From Nitriliruptoraceae bacterium (GTDB lineage: Bacteria; Actinomycetota; Nitriliruptoria; Nitriliruptorales; Nitriliruptoraceae), in assembly GCA_007131525.1 (NCBI GenBank), contig SLQK01000201.1:1-10943 (forward strand): a stretch of 10,943 nucleotides of DNA, in the 5' to 3' direction. Shown in pieces: positions 6,739 through 10,943 of the stretch (position 1 is its first letter; every line of letters starts with the position of its first letter). The notes under the pieces are model-generated. The model was not told the origin of the DNA, searched no databases, and saw only the letters and a list, made by a program, of their open reading frames with translations. A program made the translations under genes and the position numbers.

Positions 6739-6744
6739 ACCGTA
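6739..6744 (-). promoter_or_regulatory. possible -10 box for the AidB-like gene
   Basis: On the minus strand the sequence reads GGTACGGTGTCC. The hexamer TACGGT fits TAnnnT, and the context nearly matches GGTACGCTGTCC upstream of rpmE (10549-10560). Two matching contexts upstream of unrelated genes support a common promoter type. It suggests this gene has its own promoter even if it also receives read-through from the methyltransferase gene. Confidence 0.42.
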
Positions 6745-6760
6745 CCGCGGGAGCGTCCGA

Positions 6761-7462
6761 TCACCGGTCGGCGTAGAGCGCGACCGCCACCGCGGTGGCC
6801 AGGTTGAGGCTCGACACGCCCGGACGCATCGCGATGGCCCGCCGCTCGTCGGCCCGGGCCAGCAGCGCGTCGGTCAGCCCACCCCGCTCGGTGCCGACCA
6901 GCAGCAGACCGTCGGTGGGCAGCGGCGAGCCGTGCAGCGGTGTGCCCCCCGGGTCCAGCGCGACGACGGGCCGGTCCGTGGCCGGGAGCACCTCGGCGCG
7001 GGCGGTGGGCAGGGCGAACTGCAGTCCGGCGGCGGCCCGGACGGCCGTCGGGTGCCACGGGTCGGCGTCGCCGAGGGTCAGCACACCACCGGCCCCCGCG
7101 GCCGCCGCGACGCGGACCGCCGCCCCGAGGTTGCCCAGGTGGCGGGGGCGGTCCAGCACCAGGATCCGACCGGAGGCCTGCAGGACGTCGCCGACCGTCA
7201 CGCGTGGGCGTCGCGCGACCGCCAGGCAGGGCGAGGGCAGGGGACGGGGCACCAGGCGCTGCCAGCGTGCCGGTGCGAGCTGGACCACCCGCGCCGCGAC
7301 CTCGTCGACCACGTCCGGCGCCAGGTCGGTCAGCAGGGTCAGCAGCCCGGGCTGGTCGTCGGTGGCCACCACCTCGATGTCGGCTCCGAACCGGAGCGCG
7401 TGCTTGAGGGCGTGGGCCCCCTCCAGCCGGACCCGGGTCGTGTCGCCGCCAGCGGCGGCCAC
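6761..7462 (-). CDS. SpoU/TrmH-family RNA 2'-O-methyltransferase
   Basis: This is a SPOUT-class methyltransferase predicted to transfer a methyl group from S-adenosylmethionine to a ribose 2'-OH in tRNA or rRNA. With GTG 7462 as start it has 233 residues. The N-terminal part (about 1-85, LEGAHALKHALRFGA near 13-27) is the small substrate-binding domain. The three SpoU motifs follow: motif 1 LDRPRHLGNLGAAVRVA (103-119, with N111 and R117), motif 2 VGTERGGL (189-196) and motif 3 RPGVSSLNLATAVAVALY (213-230). These form the knotted cofactor site. The substrate cannot be told from sequence. Start choice: the frame stays open upstream to ATG 7510 and beyond, but third-position G/C falls off there. 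AGGAGG precedes GTG 7462 by about 11 nt; GTG 7474 is also possible. It is divergent from fxsA and lies upstream of the AidB-like gene. Confidence 0.88.
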   Translation of the reverse strand: MAAAGGDTTRVRLEGAHALKHALRFGADIEVVATDDQPGLLTLLTDLAPDVVDEVAARVVQLAPARWQRLVPRPLPSPCLAVARRPRVTVGDVLQASGRILVLDRPRHLGNLGAAVRVAAAAGAGGVLTLGDADPWHPTAVRAAAGLQFALPTARAEVLPATDRPVVALDPGGTPLHGSPLPTDGLLLVGTERGGLTDALLARADERRAIAMRPGVSSLNLATAVAVALYADR

Positions 7463-7496
7463 CCGGTCGGCCACCTCCTCCTCACCGGGTCGTGCG

Positions 7497-7502
7497 TACC
7501 CT
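7497..7502 (+). promoter_or_regulatory. possible -10 box giving a leaderless fxsA transcript
   Basis: TACCCT ends 6 nt before the fxsA ATG. Transcription would therefore begin at or next to the start codon. This fits the absence of any Shine-Dalgarno sequence close to the ATG; leaderless mRNAs are common in Actinomycetota. No clear -35 is seen. Confidence 0.45.
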
Positions 7503-7508
7503 GCGCCC

Positions 7509-8201
7509 ATGCCTGCCATCCTCGTGCTCGTGTTCATCCTGGTGCCCCTGGCCGAGATCCTCGTGATCGTCCAGGTCGGTGCGCTGATCGGAGGGTGGTG
7601 GACCGCGGCGATCCTCGTGGCCGACAGCCTGCTCGGTGCCTACCTGCTGCGGGTCGAGGGTCGTCGCGCGTGGGGTGAGTTCCGCACCGCCCTGGAGGAG
7701 GGCCGCTGGCCGGGCGACGAGGTCGCCCAGGGTGCCCTCATCATCGTCGGTGGCACGCTCCTGCTCACCCCCGGGTTCCTCACCGACGCGGTCGGGTTCC
7801 TGTTCCTGCTCGGGCCGAGCCGCCGCATGGTGTCGCGCCGGCTGCGGGCCCGCGTCAGCACGGCAGCGACCGCCGGCCCGTCGCCAGGCCCAACGGGCGG
7901 GTCTGGGCGGCCGTCCACCCCGGGGTCCCCAGGAGCTGGACGCAGGCCAGGGCCCGGACCGACGCCCGGTCCGCGACGCGACGATGACGACCTCGTGCTG
8001 GACGTCGAGGTGGTGGAGATCCGGCGCGAGCAGCCGCCCTCGCGGCCGGCCGGTGACCCTCCTCGGGCGGGGACAGGCGGCGGGGATGAGGCCCCGCCGG
8101 CCCGCGAGGACCACGACGACGACCACGACGGCGACCCCGGCGACCCCGGCGACGACCCGGCCGCCGGGCGCGATCGCGGTGGGGGTCGCACCGGCGGCTG
8201 A
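7509..8201 (+). CDS. fxsA: FxsA family membrane protein with long disordered tail
   Basis: FxsA is a small inner-membrane protein; in E. coli its overproduction relieves exclusion of phage T7 by the F plasmid. Its cellular role is not defined. This copy has 230 residues against about 158 in E. coli. The membrane core covers residues 3-24, 26-47 and 75-103, and the conserved LLLTPGFLTDAVGFLFLLGP block spans 84-103. A basic stretch follows (PSRRMVSRRLRARV, 103-116). The rest is Pro/Gly-rich and disordered, with an acidic motif DDDDLVLDVEVVEIR (158-172) and a His/Asp-rich end (EDHDDDHDGDPGDPGDDP, 200-217). The tail probably lies in the cytoplasm and could bind metal or protein, but that is inference. 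ATG 7509 is chosen because the first membrane helix starts there and a -10-like box lies just upstream. It is followed 149 bp later by ccrA in the same direction. Confidence 0.88.
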   Translation: MPAILVLVFILVPLAEILVIVQVGALIGGWWTAAILVADSLLGAYLLRVEGRRAWGEFRTALEEGRWPGDEVAQGALIIVGGTLLLTPGFLTDAVGFLFLLGPSRRMVSRRLRARVSTAATAGPSPGPTGGSGRPSTPGSPGAGRRPGPGPTPGPRRDDDDLVLDVEVVEIRREQPPSRPAGDPPRAGTGGGDEAPPAREDHDDDHDGDPGDPGDDPAAGRDRGGGRTGG

Positions 8202-8231
8202 CCGCGGTCGCCCAGGCGTGCACCCGCCGGT

Positions 8232-8268
8232 TCGTTCGCGCACCCGGGTGCTCACTATCGTTCGCGCA
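8232..8268 (+). promoter_or_regulatory. ccrA control site: 12-bp palindrome between 11-bp direct repeats
   Basis: TCGTTCGCGCA occurs at 8232-8242 and again at 8258-8268, with starts 26 bp apart. Between them is the perfect palindrome GCACCCGGGTGC (8240-8251), sharing three bases with the first repeat. The -10-like TATCGT (8256-8261) overlaps the second repeat. The palindrome occupies roughly the -35 position and no good -35 is present, which suggests a regulated promoter. A TetR-type activator, CcrR, controls ccr in Methylobacterium. Whether a related protein acts here is unknown. Confidence 0.5.
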
Positions 8269-8334
8269 GAGGTCGGCGCCGCGGCAGGCGGCCTGGGAGC
8301 CCCGACCCGACGAGCACGGCGCCCACCGGCAGCC

Positions 8335-8342
8335 GGGGGAGG
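8335..8342 (+). promoter_or_regulatory. strong ribosome-binding site fixing the ccrA start
   Basis: GGGGGAGG lies 8 nt before the GTG at 8351. It is the strongest Shine-Dalgarno match in this spacer and decides the start codon. Confidence 0.75.
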
Positions 8343-8350
8343 TAACGAAC

Positions 8351-9703
8351 GTGGCAGCGAGCAACGCCATGCAGGCCATCCACGACGCGATCCACGAGGA
8401 CGCGCCCGGCGAGGAGCTCGCGGCGCTGCCACTGCCCGAGACGATGCGGGCGTGTGTGATCCGCAAGGAGGACGAGCACGTCTTCGACGGCGTGCCCGAG
8501 GAGGAGCAGGACCCCTCCCGCACCCTGCACCTCGACGAGGTCCCGATCCCACCGCTCGGACCCGGTGAGGCCCTGATCGCGCCGATGGCCTCGGCGCTGA
8601 ACTACAACACGGTGTGGTCCGCGCGGTTCGCGCCGGTGTCCACCTTCCGGTTCCTGGAGCGGTTCGGGCGGTCCTCCGAGCTCGGTGCCCGCCACGATCT
8701 CGACTACCACATCCTCGGCTCGGACGCCGCCGGCGTGGTGCTGCGCACCGGTCCCGGCGTGACCCAGTGGAAGCCGGGCGACCGGGTCGTCGTGCACTGC
8801 AACTACGTGGACCTCGAGCACGCGGCCGGGCACATGGACTCGATGCTCGACCCCGACCAGCGGATCTGGGGCTTCGAGACCAACTTCGGTGCGCTGGCCG
8901 ACATCTCGATGGTCAAGGCCAACCAGCTGCTGCCGATGCCCGACCACCTCGACTGGGAGGAGGCCGCCTCGCTCGGGCTGGTGCTGGCCACCGCCTACCG
9001 CATGCTGGTGAGCCCCAACGGCGCGCAGATGAAGCAGGGTGACGTGGTGCTGATCTGGGGCGGCACCGGCGGGCTCGGCGGGTTCGCCTGCCAGCTGGTG
9101 CTCAACGGGGGCGGGGTGCCCGTCGCCGTGGTGTCGTCTGAGGCCAAGGCCGAGCAGCTGCGGGCGATCGGGGTGGAGCACATCATCGACCGCAAGGCCG
9201 AGGGGTACCGCTTCATCGACGACGAGGACAACATCGACGAGTCGGAGCTGCGGCGCTTCGGCAAGCGCATCCGCGAGCTCGTGGGCCAGGACCCCGACAT
9301 CGTCTTCGAGCACCCCGGCCGGACCACCTTCCCGGCGTCGGTGTACGTGTGCAAGCGGGGCGGCATCGTGGTGACCTGCGCCTCGACCACCGGCTACAAC
9401 CACGTCTACGACAACCGGGTGCTGTGGATGCGGCTCAAGCGCATCATCGGCTCGCACTTCGCCAACTACGCCGAGGCGTGGGAGGCCAACCGGCTCGTCG
9501 ACCTCGGCATGCTGCAGCCGATCCTGACCGAGACCTTCCCGCTCGCCGACATCGGCCAGGCCGCGCTGAAGATGCACCGCAACGAGCACACCGGCAAGCT
9601 CGGCGTGCTGGTCGGCGCGCGCGAGGAGGGCCTCGGGGTGCGCAACACCGCGCAGCGGACCCAGCTCGAGGACCGCATCAAGCTGTTCCGCGAGCTGGCC
9701 TGA
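8351..9703 (+). CDS. ccrA: crotonyl-CoA carboxylase/reductase
   Basis: This enzyme reductively carboxylates crotonyl-CoA with NADPH and CO2 to give (2S)-ethylmalonyl-CoA. The product feeds the ethylmalonyl-CoA pathway of acetyl-CoA assimilation or supplies polyketide extender units. The 450-residue protein is full length for this branch of the medium-chain dehydrogenase/reductase superfamily. A catalytic domain contains LNYNTVW (83-89) and WGFETNFGALAD (173-184). The nucleotide-binding motif WGGTGGLGGFACQL lies at 236-249, and the C-terminal signature RLKRIIGSHFANYAEAWEAN at 361-380. By motif and spacing, N86, F175, E176 and H369 correspond to the four CO2-pocket residues of the Kitasatospora enzyme (N81, F170, E171, H365). 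All four are present, so carboxylation rather than simple reduction is predicted. GTG is the start, with GGGGGAGG 8 nt upstream. No other pathway genes are in the window. It ends at a strong hairpin facing the Bax1-I gene. Confidence 0.95.
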   Translation: MAASNAMQAIHDAIHEDAPGEELAALPLPETMRACVIRKEDEHVFDGVPEEEQDPSRTLHLDEVPIPPLGPGEALIAPMASALNYNTVWSARFAPVSTFRFLERFGRSSELGARHDLDYHILGSDAAGVVLRTGPGVTQWKPGDRVVVHCNYVDLEHAAGHMDSMLDPDQRIWGFETNFGALADISMVKANQLLPMPDHLDWEEAASLGLVLATAYRMLVSPNGAQMKQGDVVLIWGGTGGLGGFACQLVLNGGGVPVAVVSSEAKAEQLRAIGVEHIIDRKAEGYRFIDDEDNIDESELRRFGKRIRELVGQDPDIVFEHPGRTTFPASVYVCKRGGIVVTCASTTGYNHVYDNRVLWMRLKRIIGSHFANYAEAWEANRLVDLGMLQPILTETFPLADIGQAALKMHRNEHTGKLGVLVGAREEGLGVRNTAQRTQLEDRIKLFRELA

Positions 9704-9717
9704 TCGTCGGGATCGGT

Positions 9718-9751
9718 GGTGGTCCGGGTGGCGTCCGACCCCCGGGCCACC
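9718..9751. terminator. 11-bp hairpin between convergent ccrA and Bax1-I genes
   Basis: GGTGGTCCGGG (9718-9728) pairs with CCCGGGCCACC (9741-9751) through one G-U pair, with a 12-nt loop (9729-9740). The hairpin sits 14 nt after the ccrA stop and 10 nt before the end of the opposing gene. It is well placed to end transcription from both sides. There is no U-tract. Confidence 0.6.
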
Positions 9752-9761
9752 GTGGCGGTGC

Positions 9762-10454
9762 TCAGCGGCGGGTCAGCAGCTGCAGGACGTACCAGAACAG
9801 CAGGGCGATCGACGAGAACAGATGCACCGCCGCGGCGGTCTCCGTGCCGAGCGGGTAGGAGCGGTACACCTTCTGGGTGTCGTAGAGGATCGCGGCCCCG
9901 GCGAAGCCGATCATCGCGATCGAGAACCACACCCCGAGCCCCGTACCGAACAGCACCGAGCCGACGATCAGCAGCAGGGCGAGCACGCCGCCCCACATGA
10001 GGAAGCCCCGCAGGAAGCTGAAGTCCTTGCTGGTCGTGATCGCGATGATCGACAGGGCGACGAAGGCCACGCCCGAGATCTGCGCGGCCAGCTCGATGGT
10101 CCCCGGTGGGCCCTGGACCTGGGCGATGACGAGGGGTGTGGCGAACAGCAGGACGTTGGCGGCGACCACCACGGCGTAGGCGGCGTACTGCCCAGCAGCA
10201 GACCTGGTCCGGTACAGCATCGAGGTGGACATCCAGGACACGATCATGAACCCACCCAGGATCAGCAGCCAGCTCACGCCGAGGACGAACTCTGCGATCG
10301 CGTAGGCCAGCCCGGTGGCGAACAGCCACCAGGATCCGAGGATGAACCCACCGATCCCGGCCAGCAGGCGCACGTAGACGCGCGTCATGTAGGCCTGCCG
10401 GTCGGCGACCGGAGCCTCGGCGACGGGGATGGCGGGTGAGTAGGGCGCGGCCAT
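9762..10454 (-). CDS. Bax1-I / TMBIM family seven-helix membrane protein
   Basis: This 230-residue integral membrane protein belongs to the Bax inhibitor-1 (UPF0005, TMBIM) family. Bacterial members include YetJ, a pH-sensitive calcium leak channel, and YccA, which interacts with FtsH. Seven hydrophobic segments are visible at about 28-48, 57-73, 90-111, 122-140, 148-168, 174-191 and 205-227, after a short polar N-terminus. The family motif YDTQKVY is present (191-197), with D192 in the place of YetJ D171. The last helix reads HLFSSIALLFWYVLQLL, so the second aspartate of the sensor pair (YetJ D195) appears to be replaced by serine. Start: ATG 10454 has GGAGG 5 nt upstream. The open frame extends to 10565, but the added residues lack family character. 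It converges with ccrA and is divergent from rpmE. Confidence 0.9.
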   Translation of the reverse strand: MAAPYSPAIPVAEAPVADRQAYMTRVYVRLLAGIGGFILGSWWLFATGLAYAIAEFVLGVSWLLILGGFMIVSWMSTSMLYRTRSAAGQYAAYAVVVAANVLLFATPLVIAQVQGPPGTIELAAQISGVAFVALSIIAITTSKDFSFLRGFLMWGGVLALLLIVGSVLFGTGLGVWFSIAMIGFAGAAILYDTQKVYRSYPLGTETAAAVHLFSSIALLFWYVLQLLTRR

Positions 10455-10481
10455 GGGAGCCTCCGTTCGTGCGGTGACGGG

Positions 10482-10487
10482 AAGGTA
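10482..10487 (-). promoter_or_regulatory. possible -10 box for the Bax1-I gene
   Basis: Read on the minus strand this is TACCTT in the context GGGCTACCTT, almost the same as GGGCTACCCT upstream of the helicase gene. It would give a leader of about 20 nt carrying GGAGG. No clear -35 is seen. Confidence 0.38.
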
Positions 10488-10550
10488 GCCCGTCAGCGGC
10501 GGTGGAGTGGCTGGCCACGTGGCCCGCTGTCGCCCTCGTGAGCGCTCTGG

Positions 10551-10556
10551 TACGCT
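10551..10556 (+). promoter_or_regulatory. possible -10 box for rpmE
   Basis: TACGCT in GGTACGCTGTCC fits TAnnnT and matches the context upstream of the AidB-like gene. It would start the transcript near 10563, immediately before a perfect hairpin, giving an rpmE leader of about 160 nt. Confidence 0.48.
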
Positions 10557-10562
10557 GTCCTT

Positions 10563-10721
10563 CATAGCGCGCCCGTCGGGGCGCGTTCTCGTGCGAGGAC
10601 CTCGGTGGCACGCCCTAGCGTCGTCGGCCGCGTCGTCCGAGCCGTCGCCGAGGCGCCGATGCCCGTCCCCCCGACGTCATCCCCCCCGCTCCCGCGGCGC
10701 CGGTACCGCCCGGAGGAAGCC
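10563..10721 (+). promoter_or_regulatory. structured rpmE leader, candidate bL31 ribosomal-protein leader
   Basis: The leader opens with a perfect 7-bp stem, CGCGCCC (10568-10574) and GGGCGCG (10579-10585), closed by a GTCG loop. Further on, CCTCGGTGGC (10600-10609) can pair over 10 bp with GTCGCCGAGG (10644-10653), using two G-U pairs. A C-rich stretch (10661-10695) precedes the GGAGG at 10712-10716 and could mask it. Leader RNA motifs upstream of bL31 genes have been described in Actinobacteria and other groups. Membership of this one is inference, and high GC makes chance pairing easy. Confidence 0.4.
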
Positions 10722-10928
10722 ATGAAGTCCGACATCCACCCCGACTACAAGCTGGCCACGGTCAGGTGCTCCTGCGGGAACACCTTCGAGACCCGCGCCA
10801 CGGTCGAGCGCATCAGCGTCGAGCTGTGCAACCAGTGCCACCCCTTCTACACCGGCAAGCAGAAGCTCGTCGACACCGGAGGCCGGGTCGACCGTTTCAA
10901 GCGCCGGATGGAGAAGGCGAAGAAGTAG
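10722..10928 (+). CDS. rpmE: 50S ribosomal protein bL31, zinc-binding form
   Basis: This 68-residue protein is bL31, a small protein of the large ribosomal subunit that helps bridge the 50S and 30S subunits. It starts MKSDIHPDY, has C16 and C18 (CSC) and C36 and C39 (CNQC), and ends with a lysine-rich tail. The four cysteines mark the zinc-containing (C+) paralogue, as opposed to the cysteine-free form many Actinomycetota make when zinc is scarce. Length and the PFYTGKQK block (41-48) are typical. ATG 10722 has GGAGG 5 nt upstream. An in-frame open extension to 10605 has no bL31 character and is better read as leader. The downstream gene is outside the window. Confidence 0.96.
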   Translation: MKSDIHPDYKLATVRCSCGNTFETRATVERISVELCNQCHPFYTGKQKLVDTGGRVDRFKRRMEKAKK

Positions 10929-10943
10929 CCCCCGGTACTTCCC

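Noticed and set aside
7460..7537. Longer methyltransferase start at 7537 inside fxsA
   Set aside because: It would overlap the fxsA coding region by 29 bp, and third-position G/C is low between 7475 and 7510.
5444..7678. A 744-codon plus-strand open frame antisense to the AidB-like and methyltransferase genes
   Set aside because: It runs across two minus-strand genes with complete family motifs. Its product is Arg/Gly/Gln/Val-rich low-complexity sequence, as expected of an antisense frame in very GC-rich DNA.
8255..9589. A 444-codon minus-strand open frame over ccrA
   Set aside because: ccrA on the opposite strand is full length and clearly conserved. The antisense frame is His/Val/Gly-rich and shows no domain.
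10605..10721. N-terminally extended rpmE from the in-frame start at 10605
   Set aside because: The extension has no bL31 similarity, while ATG 10722 has a close GGAGG and gives the normal length.

Overview
The window is very GC-rich bacterial chromosome with strong G/C bias at third codon positions, GTG starts beside ATG, and TAnnnT-type -10 boxes that mostly lack a recognisable -35. This, together with the families present (crotonyl-CoA carboxylase/reductase, an AidB-like acyl-CoA dehydrogenase, a four-cysteine bL31), points to an Actinomycetota genome. A deep-branching lineage such as Nitriliruptoria or a relative is my guess, not something the sequence proves. I see no tRNA, rRNA, insertion sequence, prophage, CRISPR array or defence cassette. 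Most of the window reads as stable core chromosome.

Layout. Positions 1-1631 (minus) hold a DEAD-box RNA helicase whose C-terminal tail runs off the left edge. Its promoter side faces a divergent DUF885 metalloprotease-like gene (1933-3678, plus) across a 301-bp spacer with a perfect 9-bp inverted repeat and a hairpin. After DUF885 comes a roughly 300-bp spacer with two hairpins and a possible promoter. It leads into an unrecognised two-domain protein (3978-4937, plus) whose linker contains three copies of a 27-bp in-frame repeat. That gene converges with an AidB-like acyl-CoA dehydrogenase (4970-6688, minus), which lies 72 bp downstream of a SpoU/TrmH-family RNA methyltransferase (6761-about 7462, minus).

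The methyltransferase is divergent from fxsA (7509-8201, plus), which looks leaderless. Next is ccrA (8351-9703, plus), preceded by a compact operator-like site: a 12-bp palindrome between two copies of an 11-bp direct repeat. ccrA converges through a strong hairpin on a Bax1-I/TMBIM membrane protein (9762-10454, minus). The window ends with rpmE (10722-10928, plus), which has a GC-rich leader of about 160 nt that could be a ribosomal-protein leader.

How the genes work together. There is no single pathway. Helicase, RNA methyltransferase and bL31 belong to RNA and ribosome metabolism. CcrA supplies ethylmalonyl-CoA for the ethylmalonyl-CoA pathway or for polyketide extender units, but no other gene of that pathway is in view. 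The AidB-like flavoprotein, FxsA and Bax1-I are stress- or membrane-associated families. The most interesting material is in the spacers (operator-like palindromes, the 3804-3839 hairpin, the rpmE leader), in the repeat-linker protein, and in the loss of the second sensor aspartate in the Bax1-I protein. I do not see a clearly new multi-gene system.
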